Source: Tamaricihabitans halophyticus (lineage in GTDB: Bacteria > Actinomycetota > Actinomycetes > Mycobacteriales > Pseudonocardiaceae). Taken from it: 64,000 nt of DNA. A model generated the notes under the pieces. It saw nothing but the letters and a program-made list of their open reading frames with translations. It ran no database searches and was not told the origin of the DNA. Below, one piece after another: positions 45,766-54,811 of the stretch. The stretch lies in the NCBI RefSeq assembly GCF_004340875.1, contig NZ_SLXQ01000005.1, positions 186,001 to 250,000 of the forward strand, read 5' to 3'. The first letter of the stretch is position 1, and each line of letters opens with the position of its first letter. Both the position numbers and the translations under genes were made by a program.

Positions 45766-48498
45766 ATGCCGGATCGCTCAGTACGGCAGGCCCGTGCGCG
45801 TGATTCGGCGAGCTGTGCGCATTCCGCCAGCCTCCTCGGCCACGGCGCCGATGCGGACCCGGTGGAATGGAATCCTGCGGAATGGGCGGCTCCGATAGTC
45901 GAACCGGCACCGCCGGACGCGGAACCTACGGTATCCGCCGCCGAACACGAGGCGCGGGAACGGCGTTTCCAGAAGTTCACCGCGGCGGTCGTACTCACGG
46001 CCATCCTGACCGCGTTGGCGGTCTCCTGGTGGCTGCCCTTTGAACCGAGCCCACACCTGTGGTGGGTTGGCCTGTTGCTCGCGCTCGGCTTCCTGCTCGC
46101 GGAACAACTGGCCATTAACGTCGATGTGCGCAGCGGGTTGTCCTGGACCATCTCGTTCACGGAGATCCCGCTGGTCATCGGGCTGTTCGTAGCCCCGTTC
46201 GAAGTGACCTTGCTCGCGCATCTCGTCGCCGGTATCGGGGTGCTGCTGCTCCGCAAGGTTTCCGGGCGGGTGCTGTGCAACGCGGGCGTACTGACCCTCG
46301 AGGTGGTCACCGCCTACGCCGCGGCGGCTGGGCTGGGCCTGCTACTCGGCGCGCACGGACTTGCCTATGTCGCGGTGCTCGTCGGGGCGATCCTGGCTCC
46401 GGTGGTGAGCACCGCGCTCGCCTGGGCGGCCGTATGGGTATTCAAGCGACAGATGCGGCTGGACACCGGAATGCGGCTGATGGCACGCATCCTGGTGGTC
46501 GGGCTGGTCAACGCCGCGGTCGGGCTGATCTGCTACCAGGCCGTCGTGTACGTGCCGTGGGGTTGGCCGGTCGTACTCGTCGCGCTCGGCGGGCTCGGCG
46601 CGATGTACACCGCGTATGCCGGACTGCTTCGGGAGCAGCGCGACCTGGAAGCGCTCAGCGATGTCAGCTTGCTCGTCGCCCGATTCGGGCAGCACGCCGC
46701 GGGCTCCCGGGCCAACGAAGGGTTCGACGGTGACGCCGAACAGTGGCGCGGCACGGTCGAACGGATCAAGGATCAGCTCGCCGCGCGTCGCGTCGTCCTG
46801 CGGATGCGGGTTGACCCGCAAGAGCCGATGCGCACCCTGCTGGTCGGCGATGAGCTGCCGGGCGGTGTGTTCGGCGACGCGGACGAAGGCGGTAAGAACG
46901 ATCCGCTGACCTGGCTACCCGGCTCGCAGGTTCGGCACTTCAGGGCGGGTGGCCCAGGTCCGGAGGTCCAGCGCGCGCTGCGGGCAAGGGACGCGCGGGA
47001 AGCGCTGGTGGTGCCGCTACGCAGCGCCAGTCAACTGCTCGGTGTGCTCGAGGTGCATGACCGGCTGTCCCATTGGCGTGGTTTCGGCAAGGCGGACGTG
47101 CAGCTGATCGGGACCATGGCCAGCCACCTGGCGATGGCGCTCGACAACCGCAGGCTGCTCGCCACGCTGCGACACGACGCCTATCACGATCCGCTGACCG
47201 GATTGCTCAACCGCCCCGGTTTCCGGCAGGCCAGCGCCGAGCCGGTGCGTGTCCGGCCGGAATCCGTCGTGCTGCGGATCGACCTCGAGGTGCTGTCCAC
47301 GGTGAGTGAGGCGCTCGGGTACGCCTGGGGTGACCGGTTGGTGGTTGTCGCCGGCCGCAGGGTGCGTGAAGTCCTTGGTCCCGAGGTGCTGCTTGCCCGG
47401 CTGGAGGGTAATTCGTTCGCGGCGCTGCTCACCGATACCAGCTCCGAGCAGGCGCAGCGGATCGGTGAGCGATTGCGCCAGGAACTGTCCCGGCCGTATG
47501 CGGTTGACCGGCTCACCGTGGAGGCTAACGCGGTGGTCGGCTATGTCTCCGCCACCGGCGAAGACGGCGCCTCGATCGATGTGGACGCACTGCTGCAGCG
47601 AGCCGACGTCGCGGTGCGCGCGGCACGGGGCGGGACCGATCCGGTCCGCGGCTACGTACCGAGCATGGGGCAGATCTTCCTACGCCGGTTCCAACTGGTT
47701 ACCCAGTTCCGGCATGCGCTGGAAACCGGTCAGGTTGCCGTGCATTACCAGCCGAAGGTTTCGCTGCCGCAGCGCAACGTGCTCGGCGTGGAAGCGCTGG
47801 TTCGCTGGCAGCACCCCGAGTTTGGCGCACTGGATCCCGACGAGTTCGTCCCCGCAGTGGAAGCGGCCGGGCTGATCGACGTACTCACGGATTTCGTGCT
47901 GGACCAGGCCCTGCGCCGCGTACGCAAATGGCTGGACGGTGGCCTGCGTATCTCGGCCTCGGTGAACATCTCCGTACGCAGCCTGGTGGACGAAGGTTTC
48001 CCCGACCGGGTCATCGAGGCGTTGCGCCGGGTGGACGTTCCGGTGGAGCTGCTGACCTTCGAGCTCACCGAGTCCGGGGTGATGGCCGATCCGCAGCGTG
48101 CCATGCCGATCCTGCGGCGACTGCACGCTCTTGGCGTCGAGTTGGCCGTGGACGACTTCGGCACTGGCTATTCCTCGTTGGCCTACCTACGGCAGCTGCC
48201 GGTGGACGAGGTGAAGATCGACAAGAGCTTCGTGCTCGGCATGGGGACCGATCTCGGCGATCTCGCGGTGGTGCGCTCGATCGTCGAACTCGGCCATTCA
48301 CTCGGCCTGCGGGTCGTCGCCGAAGGTGTCGAGGAGGACGTGGCGCGGGACCAGCTCTCCGCGATGGGCTGCGATGTGGCGCAGGGTTACCTGATTTCCC
48401 GGCCGCTCTCCGAGGATCGCCTGGAAGCCTGGCTGCAGGCGCGCACCACCAAGGCGCGCGGGTTGCGCGACGAAACCGTGCTGACGCTGGTCTCCTGA
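45766..48498 (+). CDS. Membrane GGDEF/EAL protein, predicted c-di-GMP phosphodiesterase
   Basis: A 910-residue protein. About seven or eight hydrophobic helices occupy residues 65-290 (a MASE-like sensor). A GAF-like region follows (about 300-460), then a GGDEF domain (about 465-620) and an EAL domain (about 635-895). The GGDEF signature is degenerate (EGNSF at residues 547-551), so it should not make c-di-GMP. The EAL domain looks active: EALVRW (E676), NISVRS, ELTESG, DDFGTGYSS (D796, D797), KIDKSF, VAEGVEE and the late Gln in VAQGYLIS. It probably degrades c-di-GMP in response to a membrane or cytoplasmic signal. Start ATG after GGGAGG. Confidence 0.9.
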   Translation: MPDRSVRQARARDSASCAHSASLLGHGADADPVEWNPAEWAAPIVEPAPPDAEPTVSAAEHEARERRFQKFTAAVVLTAILTALAVSWWLPFEPSPHLWWVGLLLALGFLLAEQLAINVDVRSGLSWTISFTEIPLVIGLFVAPFEVTLLAHLVAGIGVLLLRKVSGRVLCNAGVLTLEVVTAYAAAAGLGLLLGAHGLAYVAVLVGAILAPVVSTALAWAAVWVFKRQMRLDTGMRLMARILVVGLVNAAVGLICYQAVVYVPWGWPVVLVALGGLGAMYTAYAGLLREQRDLEALSDVSLLVARFGQHAAGSRANEGFDGDAEQWRGTVERIKDQLAARRVVLRMRVDPQEPMRTLLVGDELPGGVFGDADEGGKNDPLTWLPGSQVRHFRAGGPGPEVQRALRARDAREALVVPLRSASQLLGVLEVHDRLSHWRGFGKADVQLIGTMASHLAMALDNRRLLATLRHDAYHDPLTGLLNRPGFRQASAEPVRVRPESVVLRIDLEVLSTVSEALGYAWGDRLVVVAGRRVREVLGPEVLLARLEGNSFAALLTDTSSEQAQRIGERLRQELSRPYAVDRLTVEANAVVGYVSATGEDGASIDVDALLQRADVAVRAARGGTDPVRGYVPSMGQIFLRRFQLVTQFRHALETGQVAVHYQPKVSLPQRNVLGVEALVRWQHPEFGALDPDEFVPAVEAAGLIDVLTDFVLDQALRRVRKWLDGGLRISASVNISVRSLVDEGFPDRVIEALRRVDVPVELLTFELTESGVMADPQRAMPILRRLHALGVELAVDDFGTGYSSLAYLRQLPVDEVKIDKSFVLGMGTDLGDLAVVRSIVELGHSLGLRVVAEGVEEDVARDQLSAMGCDVAQGYLISRPLSEDRLEAWLQARTTKARGLRDETVLTLVS

Positions 48499-48575
48499 GT
48501 CCGGTCGCCGAGGGTACCCCCGGCGAAATGGCTTCTGGAGCATTGTGTAAAGTTCTGCACGGCTCAAGCGAGCAC

Positions 48576-48648
48576 GCCCCAATAGCTCAGTCGGCAGAGC
48601 GTCTCCATGGTAAGGAGAAGGTCTACGGTTCGATTCCGTATTGGGGCT
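48576..48648 (+). tRNA. tRNA-Thr (anticodon GGT)
   Basis: A 73-nt cloverleaf with acceptor GCCCCAA / TTGGGGC. The anticodon GGT at 48609-48611 is in a seven-base loop closed by TCTCC/GGAGA, and the T-arm is TACGGTTCGATTCCGTA. No encoded CCA. Confidence 0.95.
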
Positions 48649-48670
48649 CCGCCCCGGGGCATTGCCTCGG

Positions 48671-48692
48671 ACCCCCAGCTTCGGCTGGGGGT
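48671..48692 (+). terminator. Hairpin terminator after tRNA-Thr
   Basis: A perfect 9-bp stem ACCCCCAGC / GCTGGGGGT closed by a TTCG tetraloop, followed by the T-rich TGCTTTGTGTTT. Confidence 0.85.
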
Positions 48693-48793
48693 TGCTTTGT
48701 GTTTGGTAGGTGGGCGGAGACGCGGTGAGTGTTCGGCCTGCGTAGGTCGGTGACTATACTGTGGATCCGAGGTCTCGCTGCGGTGAGACGCTT

Positions 48794-48866
48794 GGCGGTG
48801 TAGCTCAGGCGGTAGAGCAAACGGCTCATAATCGTTGTGTCGCGGGTTCGAGTCCCGCCACCGCTA
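48794..48866 (+). tRNA. tRNA-Met (anticodon CAT, elongator-like)
   Basis: A 73-nt cloverleaf. The acceptor GGCGGTG pairs with CACCGCT (first pair G-U). The D-arm is GCTC...GAGC, the anticodon CAT is at 48827-48829, and the T-arm is GCGGGTTCGAGTCCCGC. It lacks the three G-C pairs closing the anticodon stem of initiator tRNA, so elongator type is more likely. Confidence 0.93.
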
Positions 48867-48911
48867 CGCGAGAAGCAGGATACGTCGGACAGGTCCATGC
48901 TTCCCAGAAGC

Positions 48912-48930
48912 GTGGAGGCTCAGCCTCCAC
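48912..48930 (+). other. Strong hairpin between tRNA-Met and rpmG
   Basis: GTGGAGGC-TCA-GCCTCCAC, a perfect 8-bp stem, sits between the tRNA and rpmG without a following T-tract. It could be a processing signal separating the tRNA from the rpmG mRNA. Confidence 0.5.
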
Positions 48931-48969
48931 ACCCCAGCAGGGGCGTTATGTGTAGAGAAAGGCTTTGTT

Positions 48970-49134
48970 GTGGCTGCCACCGATGTACGACCGAAGATCA
49001 CGCTGGCGTGCGAGGAATGCAAGCACCGCAACTACATCACCAAGAAGAACCGGCGTAATGACCCGGATCGCTTGGAGATGAAGAAGTTCTGCCCGAACTG
49101 CGGTACGCACCGGGCGCACAAAGAAACCCGCTGA
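48970..49134 (+). CDS. rpmG: 50S ribosomal protein L33
   Basis: A 54-residue L33 with intact zinc-ribbon cysteines: CEECKHRNY and [12 protein letters not shown]. This is the Cys-containing (C+) form. It starts with GTG at 48970. Directly after tRNA-Thr and tRNA-Met and before hadAB, as in mycobacteria. Confidence 0.96.
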   Translation: MAATDVRPKITLACEECKHRNYITKKNRRNDPDRLEMKKFCPNCGTHRAHKETR

Positions 49135-49160
49135 GATACCGCACACAGCGGTTCAGCATC

Positions 49161-49194
49161 GAGGCCGTTTCGCGCATCGCGCGCGGACGGCCTC
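49161..49194 (+). terminator. Terminator-like hairpin after rpmG
   Basis: An 8-bp stem GAGGCCGT / ACGGCCTC with an 18-base GC-rich loop, followed by TTTGTC, 27 bp after the rpmG stop. Confidence 0.7.
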
Positions 49195-49271
49195 TTTGTC
49201 GTGCGCTGAACTGGGTAACCCCTGGGCGGTAGTTTCAGTCGGTGTTTCGGCACGGCTTGTACTCTGCATCC

Positions 49272-49721
49272 GTGCCCCTCGATCAGTCCTTTATCGGCCG
49301 TAGCTATCCGCCAACCGAAACCTACGGGGTGAGCCGCGCCAAGATCCGCGAGTTCGCCACCGCCATCGGTGACGACAACCCGGTCTATCACGATCTTGCC
49401 GCCGCGCGTGCTGCCGGGCATCCCGATTTGCTCGCGCCGCCGACCTTCCTGACCATCATCAACCTGGGTGCGATCAACACGATCATTGGCGACCCTGAGC
49501 TTGGCCTTGACTATGGCCGCATGGTGCATGGCGACCAGCGGTTCGTCCATCACCGGCCCACCTACGCGGGCGCTGACCTGACCGTCACCACGTATGTCGA
49601 AGACATCATGGCCAGGGCCGGCAATGATTTTCTGACGTTGCGTGCGGAGATCCGCGATTCCGCGGACGAGCTGATCACCACTACTCGTGCCCAACTTGTC
49701 GTCCGAGGGGAGTCGTCATGA
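49272..49721 (+). CDS. hadA: (3R)-hydroxyacyl-ACP dehydratase subunit HadA-like
   Basis: A 149-residue hot-dog-fold protein of the FAS1-like dehydratase type. The substrate-binding subunit signature regions are REFATAIGDDNPVYHD and LLAPPTFLTII, and VHGDQRFVHHRPTYAGADL. With HadB it would dehydrate 3-hydroxyacyl-ACP in the FAS-II elongation cycle that builds mycolate precursors in mycobacteria. The role in this organism depends on whether it makes long meromycolates. The GTG at 49272 is preferred; an in-frame start at 49242 exists. ATGA overlap with hadB. Confidence 0.88.
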   Translation: MPLDQSFIGRSYPPTETYGVSRAKIREFATAIGDDNPVYHDLAAARAAGHPDLLAPPTFLTIINLGAINTIIGDPELGLDYGRMVHGDQRFVHHRPTYAGADLTVTTYVEDIMARAGNDFLTLRAEIRDSADELITTTRAQLVVRGESS

Positions 49722-50125
49722 CCGCCGTTGGTGATGAACTACCCGCGCTGACGCAGCGGATTACCCGGGCTGACCTGGTTCGCTACGCGGGCGCTTCGCT
49801 CGATTTCAACCCGATCCACTGGAACGAGCGCACCGCGCTCGAAGTTGGGCTACCGGACGTGATCGCGCACGGCATGCTCACCATGGCCTATGCCGGCAAG
49901 CTCGTCACCAACTGGCTTGCCGACCCGAGCGCGCTGCGCGAGTACAGCGTGCGGTTCACCCGCCCCGTGCCGGTTCCGGACGACGATCAGGGGGTCGAGC
50001 TCGAACTGTCCGGGAAGGTCGGCGAGGTCCGCGACGACGGCACCGCGCGCATCGATATCACCGCGCGTTTCGCGGGCAAAACGGTGCTCGGCAAGGCAGT
50101 CGCGGTGGTCCGCCTGGCGAGCTGA
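49718..50125 (+). CDS. hadB: (3R)-hydroxyacyl-ACP dehydratase subunit HadB-like
   Basis: A 135-residue MaoC-type hot-dog protein carrying the catalytic hydratase-2 motif: YAGASLDFNPIHWNE provides Asp and His, followed by GLPDVIAHGMLTMAYAGKLV. It is the catalytic partner of HadA, starting in an ATGA overlap with it. HadC, present next in mycobacteria, is absent here and replaced by a transporter gene. Confidence 0.9.
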   Translation: MTAVGDELPALTQRITRADLVRYAGASLDFNPIHWNERTALEVGLPDVIAHGMLTMAYAGKLVTNWLADPSALREYSVRFTRPVPVPDDDQGVELELSGKVGEVRDDGTARIDITARFAGKTVLGKAVAVVRLAS

Positions 50126-50221
50126 ACCCGCCTGGCTGGATTGACGGGGCGAGTGAGCCCGCTTACAGTAGCTCTTCGCTAGGGCAAGAGGTCTTACCAC
50201 GAGCCCCGTGCGGAGGATGCA

Positions 50222-51700
50222 GTGTCGCAGACCCCGTCGTCCAGTCCAGCCGAGCCCGCCGTCGTTATCCGTACCGCGCGCGATGTCGTGGACGCGATCA
50301 ATTCCGGGCGGGTGCGCGGCGGTAACGAGCGTGCCATCATCCTGATCGCGCTCGGTGGGATCTTCATCGATGCCTACGACTTCACCTCGCTGGCCTTCGG
50401 GCTCAGCGATATCGCCGAACAGTTTGACCTGGACGCGGTCGAACATGGCGTGGTCGGTGCTTCGATCATGGTTGGCGCCTTGCTTGGCGCGCTGTTCGGC
50501 GGCTATCTGGTGGACAAGATCGGCCGCTACAAGATGTTCATGGCCGATATGGTCTTTTTCGTCATCGCCGCCCTCGCGTGCGCGTTCGCGCCGAATGCGG
50601 AAACGCTCACGCTCGCCAGATTCATCATGGGTGTCGGTATCGGGCTGGATTTCCCGGTGGCGCTTGCGTTTATCGCGGAATACTCCGCATTGCGCGGCAA
50701 AGGCGGCAGAGTCACGCTCTGGCAACCGATGTGGTACATCGCTACCGGAACCAGTTTTGCCGTGCTGCTGCCGATGTATTTCCTCCTACCGGAATCCGCG
50801 CACGGTGATCTCTGGCGCTGGGCGGTCGGTTTCGGTGCGGTTCCGGCACTGGTCGTGATGCTCGTGCGGCACCGGTATATGGAGGAATCGGCCTCCTGGG
50901 CCGCGAAACAGGGCAAACTCGAACGAGCCGTGCAGATCCTACGGAACTCGTACGGGGTGGATGCGGTACTCGCCGAGGATGCGGTGCGGGAACAGGCAAC
51001 GGAGCCGCCCGCGTGGTGGCGAGGAATCAAGCAACTGTTCACCCGCCGCTATCGCAAGCGCACCATTCTTGCCGGCGTGCTCAGCGCGACGCAGGCCGCG
51101 CAGTACTACGCGGTCGGGTTCGCGCTGCCGTTCATCATCGGCTCATTTCTCGGCCAGGACACCCTGACCACCATCATCGGTCCGCTGATCTTCAACTTCG
51201 TTTTCGGTGTCACCGGCGGTTTCGCCGGCGTCGCGCTGGCCGCCCGCCTCGGCTCCTGGGGGCTGTCGGTCTCCGGGTTCGTGGTGTGCCTTGTCGCGCT
51301 ACCGCCGCTCGCGTTGATCGGTGAACCAACCGGCACCGGTGGGATCATCGCGGCCGGCGCGCTACTCGGCGTTTTCGTGTTCTTTCACGCTTATGGCCCT
51401 GGTGCGCAGGGGATGACGATGGCGACGCTGAGCTACCCGACATCGCTGCGCGGCACCGGGTCCGGCTTCGGGCAGATGGCCCTGCGGATCGGTTCAACCA
51501 CCTCACTGCTGCTGTTCCCGGTGCTGTCCGACGCGCTTGGCACCGGGGTGTTCTGGGTGGTCATGATCGCGCCCGCGCTCGGCTTGCTGACGTTGCTGTT
51601 GATCCGCTGGGAGCCGATTGGCACCGATGTGGACGCAGAGGATTTCGCTGATCCGGCTGATTCTGCTGGTCCTGCTGGTCCTGCGAGGGAAGACGGCTAA
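50222..51700 (+). CDS. MFS transporter (sugar / aromatic-acid symporter-like)
   Basis: A 492-residue major facilitator protein with about 12 helices. The loop 2-3 motif GGYLVDKIGRYKMF and the first-half signature DFPVALAFIAEYSALRGKGG are typical of the metabolite:H+ symporter and sugar-porter groups. A large cytoplasmic loop sits in the middle (RHRYMEESASWAAKQGKLER). The C-terminus is acidic and low complexity. GTG start after GGAGG. The substrate is not predictable. It is followed eight bases later by a hydroxyisobutyrate-dehydrogenase-like gene, suggesting a small uptake/catabolic unit. Confidence 0.87.
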   Translation: MSQTPSSSPAEPAVVIRTARDVVDAINSGRVRGGNERAIILIALGGIFIDAYDFTSLAFGLSDIAEQFDLDAVEHGVVGASIMVGALLGALFGGYLVDKIGRYKMFMADMVFFVIAALACAFAPNAETLTLARFIMGVGIGLDFPVALAFIAEYSALRGKGGRVTLWQPMWYIATGTSFAVLLPMYFLLPESAHGDLWRWAVGFGAVPALVVMLVRHRYMEESASWAAKQGKLERAVQILRNSYGVDAVLAEDAVREQATEPPAWWRGIKQLFTRRYRKRTILAGVLSATQAAQYYAVGFALPFIIGSFLGQDTLTTIIGPLIFNFVFGVTGGFAGVALAARLGSWGLSVSGFVVCLVALPPLALIGEPTGTGGIIAAGALLGVFVFFHAYGPGAQGMTMATLSYPTSLRGTGSGFGQMALRIGSTTSLLLFPVLSDALGTGVFWVVMIAPALGLLTLLLIRWEPIGTDVDAEDFADPADSAGPAGPAREDG

Positions 51701-51708
51701 GGAGCGCT

Positions 51709-52566
51709 ATGCACATCGCATGTATCGGGGTCGGCAATATGGGCGGCGCGGTGGCCAGGCGGTTGGCCGGCGCGTTCCCGGTGACCGCCTACGATCCGGA
51801 TCCCGCCGCCGTGCGCCGCTGTGCCGAGGCGGGGGTACGGCCGGCGGACAGCGCGCTTGCCGCCGTTGCCGGAGCGGATGTGGTGCTTACCAGTTTGCCG
51901 ACGCCGGAACTGGTGTTGCGTACGGTCACCGAGCTCGTCGGCGCGGTTGGCGTAGGGACCCCGTTGGTGGACATCTCCACGATCGACCCGAACACCGCGC
52001 GCGGCGCGACCGAGGAGTGCGCGGCGGCCGGGGTCGATTTCGTTGCCTGTCCGCTTGGTAAGACGCCACAGCATGCCGAGCAGGGTGCGATCCCGCTGTT
52101 CGTGGGTGGGCCGGCCGAGGCGATCGAGCGTCTCACGCCGGTGCTGGCGCGGATGGGCGAGCGGGTCTACCAGTTCGGCACCGTGGCGGCGGCGACCACG
52201 TTCAAGCTGGTGTCCAATCTGATCGGGATGACCAACGTGGCGGTGCTCGCCGAGGGGCATGCGCTGGCGGCGCGTGCCGGCATCGATCCCGGGGTGTTCG
52301 CCGAGGCGCTGGCGGATACCGGTGCGGCCTCGTTTCAGCAGCAGGTGCGGCTGCCCTGGCTGCTCGACGGTGACTGGGCTGCTCGCTTCGGCGTGGACCT
52401 GGCGGCGAAGGACGTCCGGCTGGCGGTGGACGCGGCGAGCCGGTGGGGCGTACCCGTGCCGGTGGGCAGCGCGGCGCTCGCGCAGTTGATCGCCGCTGCC
52501 GCGCACGGCTACGGCGATGAGGACGTGATCGCGATCGCCAAACTGTGTGCTCCACCCAACGTTTAG
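51709..52566 (+). CDS. NAD(P)-dependent beta-hydroxyacid dehydrogenase (3-hydroxyisobutyrate dehydrogenase-like)
   Basis: A 285-residue protein. The Rossmann motif IGVGNMGGAVARRL is near the N-terminus. The substrate-binding ACPLGKTPQHAEQG replaces the usual DAPVSGG motif, and the catalytic-Lys region TFKLVSNLIGMTNVAVLAEG is present. It could oxidise a hydroxyacid or reduce an imine. The altered substrate motif advises caution. The final codons PN-V-stop run into a dispersed repeat: the GTT codon and TAG lie inside it. It probably forms an operon with the MFS gene. Confidence 0.85.
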   Translation: MHIACIGVGNMGGAVARRLAGAFPVTAYDPDPAAVRRCAEAGVRPADSALAAVAGADVVLTSLPTPELVLRTVTELVGAVGVGTPLVDISTIDPNTARGATEECAAAGVDFVACPLGKTPQHAEQGAIPLFVGGPAEAIERLTPVLARMGERVYQFGTVAAATTFKLVSNLIGMTNVAVLAEGHALAARAGIDPGVFAEALADTGAASFQQQVRLPWLLDGDWAARFGVDLAAKDVRLAVDAASRWGVPVPVGSAALAQLIAAAAHGYGDEDVIAIAKLCAPPNV

Positions 52567-52669
52567 CCCGCTGAACTCAGTGCACAGGTGCGCTGGGCGT
52601 TCAACGTTTAGCCCGCGGAACGCAATACTTGCGCGCGCTAAATAATCAACGGTCAGCCTGCTAAACGCG
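52556..52669 (-). repeat. Dispersed palindromic element, locus 7 (three copies)
   Basis: Three copies in reverse orientation at 52556-52578, 52601-52623 and 52645-52669, with a 45-bp period, fill the gap between two convergent genes. The first supplies the stop of the plus-strand dehydrogenase gene and the last supplies the stop of the minus-strand LLM gene. Confidence 0.88.
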
Positions 52670-53549
52670 GGATTTGTGCACGTAGGGCGGTTGCGTACGC
52701 TAGTGCGTCGTCGATGTCCGTGGCCACGAAGTGCAGGTCGACGAAAGCCTCGTCCACGGCGAGCTCCTTGGCCACGCCGAGTTGCTCGGTCACCTCGGCC
52801 ACGTCCGTCGGCTGTTGCGGGTTCAGTCGTAGCACTCGGCGCACCGCGCTCGGATCGCGACCGGCGCGCTCGGCGGCCGCGCGAATGGTTGCCCACTGCT
52901 CGGCGAGCAGATGCGGGGAAAACCCCGCCATCAGCCAGCCGTCCGCGCGTCGACCGATCCGCTCCAGCGCCGCCGCGGAGAACCCACCGAGCAGGATCGG
53001 CGGTCGCGGCTGCTGCACCGGCCGCAGATCCACGGTGGATTCCGGAATGTCCCAGAAGTGCCCGTGGTGCTCCACCGGCTGACGGGTCCACAACGCGAGC
53101 AACGCGTCGATCAGCTCGTCCAGCCGTTTGCCCCGATCAGCCCACGGCACGCCAGCCGCGGCGTACTCGTCCCGCAGCCAGCCAATGCCCAACCCCACGT
53201 CCAACCGGCCGCCGCTCACCTGATCGAGCGAAGTTAGCGAACGGCCGAGCAGGACCGGGGTATGCAGGGTTCCGGTGAGCGTGCTGGTACCGAGCCGGAT
53301 GGTGCTGGTCGTGGTCGCCGCCACGGTCAGCGCGACGAGTGGGTCGAGAAACCGGGTGTACTCCGGCGGGTAGGGACGCTCCGGGGTGCCGCCGCCCGGG
53401 TAGATATCGCTCGGCCGCACCGGAGCCAGCACCCGATCGCCAGTCCACAGCGAGGTATAACCGAGTTCCTCTGCCGCTGCCGCGAACCTGGCGATCCCGG
53501 AAGCATCCGCGAGTGGACCGTAGTGCGGCAGCCCCAGCCCGATCCGCAT
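52653..53549 (-). CDS. LLM-class F420-dependent oxidoreductase
   Basis: A 298-residue luciferase-like monooxygenase-fold (TIM-barrel) protein. It has GLGLPHYGPLADASGIARFA, TLTGTLHTPVLLGRSLTSLD followed by GGRLDVGLGIGWLRDEYAAAG, and a KRLDEL helix, as in F420-dependent actinobacterial members (TIGR03619-type). Cofactor F420 rather than FMN is inference from taxon. The last residues RLAG and the TGA are encoded within a repeat copy. It overlaps no gene and starts two bases after the end of the aminotransferase gene, so the two are co-transcribed. Confidence 0.87.
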   Translation of the reverse strand: MRIGLGLPHYGPLADASGIARFAAAAEELGYTSLWTGDRVLAPVRPSDIYPGGGTPERPYPPEYTRFLDPLVALTVAATTTSTIRLGTSTLTGTLHTPVLLGRSLTSLDQVSGGRLDVGLGIGWLRDEYAAAGVPWADRGKRLDELIDALLALWTRQPVEHHGHFWDIPESTVDLRPVQQPRPPILLGGFSAAALERIGRRADGWLMAGFSPHLLAEQWATIRAAAERAGRDPSAVRRVLRLNPQQPTDVAEVTEQLGVAKELAVDEAFVDLHFVATDIDDALAYATALRAQIPRLAG

Positions 53550-53551
53550 CG

Positions 53552-54811
53552 TTACTCGGCCTCGCGCAGCAGCGCGCCGATCCGCTCCACTCCCGTCACG
53601 AGGTCGTCGTAGCCAAGGGCGTAGGAGAGCCGGAAATAGCCGTCGGTGCCGAAGGCCTCACCGGGCACCACGGCGACCTCGGCGTGCTCGAGCACCAGCC
53701 CCGCGAGCTCGGCGCTGGACCGCGGACGCTGGCCACGCAGCTGCTTGCTGAGCAGCTCCTTCACCGACGGATACGCGTAGAACGCGCCCTGCGGGGTTGG
53801 GCAGTGCACCCCGGGGATCGCGTTCAACAGCTCGACGATCTTGCGGCGCCGCTCGTCGAAGGCCGCGCGCATCTCGGTCACCGCGTCCAATGGGCCGGCG
53901 ACCGCGGCCAGCGCGGCGCGCTGGGCCACATTGGACACATTGCCGCACATATGCGACTGGTAGTTCGTCGCCGCCTTGATCACGTCGTTCGGCCCGATGA
54001 TCCAGCCGACTCGCCAGCCGGTCATCGCGTACGTCTTCGCGACACCATTGAGTACCAGGCACTGGTTCGCGAGCTCGGGCACCGCGACCGGCAGGGAAAC
54101 CGATTCCGCGCCGTCGTAGGTGAGATGCTCGTAGATCTCATCGGTGATCACCCAGATGCCGTGCCGAACGGCCCACTGGCCGATGGCCTCGATCTCGGCG
54201 CGGGAGTACACCGTGCCCGTCGGGTTGGCCGGGGAGTTGAACAGCAGCACCTTGGTGCGCGGCGTCCGCGCCGCCTCGAGCTGCTCGACGCTGACCCGGT
54301 AGTCAGTGGTCTCGTCCGCGGTCACCTGGACTCCGACACCGCCGGCCAGCGCGATCGATTCCGGGTAGGTGGTCCAGAACGGGGCGGGCAGCAGCACCTC
54401 ATCGCCGGGATCGAGCAGCGTGGCGAACGCGGAGTAGACGGCCTGCTTGCCACCGTTGGTCACCAACACCTGGCTCGGCGCCACCTCGTAGTTCGAGTCC
54501 CGCGCGGTCTTCGCGGCGAGGGCTTCCTTCAGCTCGGGAAGCCCGCCAGCCGCGGTGTAGCCGTGGTTGGCCCGCTGCGCGCACGCGGCCTCGGCGGCGG
54601 CGACGATGTAATCGGGCGTCGGGAAGTCGGGCTGTCCGGCGCCGAAGCCGATCACCGGTCGACCCTTGGACTTCAGTTCGGCCGCTTTCGCGTCCACCGT
54701 GAGGGTGGCCGATGGGCTGATGCCGCCGATGCGCTTGGACACGCGGGGGCGGTTCAGGTCGGCGGAGTCTGGTCCTGTGGGTTGTCCGGTGTGGGCTTGC
54801 GGAGTGGCCAT
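53552..54811 (-). CDS. Pyridoxal-phosphate aminotransferase (aspartate aminotransferase family)
   Basis: A 419-residue fold-type I class I aminotransferase. SPANPTG, the [12 protein letters not shown] strand and the PLP lysine K259 in [16 protein letters not shown] are present, with the carboxylate-binding Arg in GYFRLSYAL. The [14 protein letters not shown]-terminal segment is typical of the class I-gamma group (AspAT/prephenate aminotransferase). It probably exchanges aspartate or a related amino acid with 2-oxoglutarate. It lies upstream of tRNA-Trp/secE on the opposite strand. Confidence 0.92.
   Translation of the reverse strand: MATPQAHTGQPTGPDSADLNRPRVSKRIGGISPSATLTVDAKAAELKSKGRPVIGFGAGQPDFPTPDYIVAAAEAACAQRANHGYTAAGGLPELKEALAAKTARDSNYEVAPSQVLVTNGGKQAVYSAFATLLDPGDEVLLPAPFWTTYPESIALAGGVGVQVTADETTDYRVSVEQLEAARTPRTKVLLFNSPANPTGTVYSRAEIEAIGQWAVRHGIWVITDEIYEHLTYDGAESVSLPVAVPELANQCLVLNGVAKTYAMTGWRVGWIIGPNDVIKAATNYQSHMCGNVSNVAQRAALAAVAGPLDAVTEMRAAFDERRRKIVELLNAIPGVHCPTPQGAFYAYPSVKELLSKQLRGQRPRSSAELAGLVLEHAEVAVVPGEAFGTDGYFRLSYALGYDDLVTGVERIGALLREAE

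Noticed and set aside
52600-52670. Insertion-sequence remnant in the convergent gap
   Set aside because: No transposase fragment or target-site duplication is visible; the content is explained by three copies of the short element.
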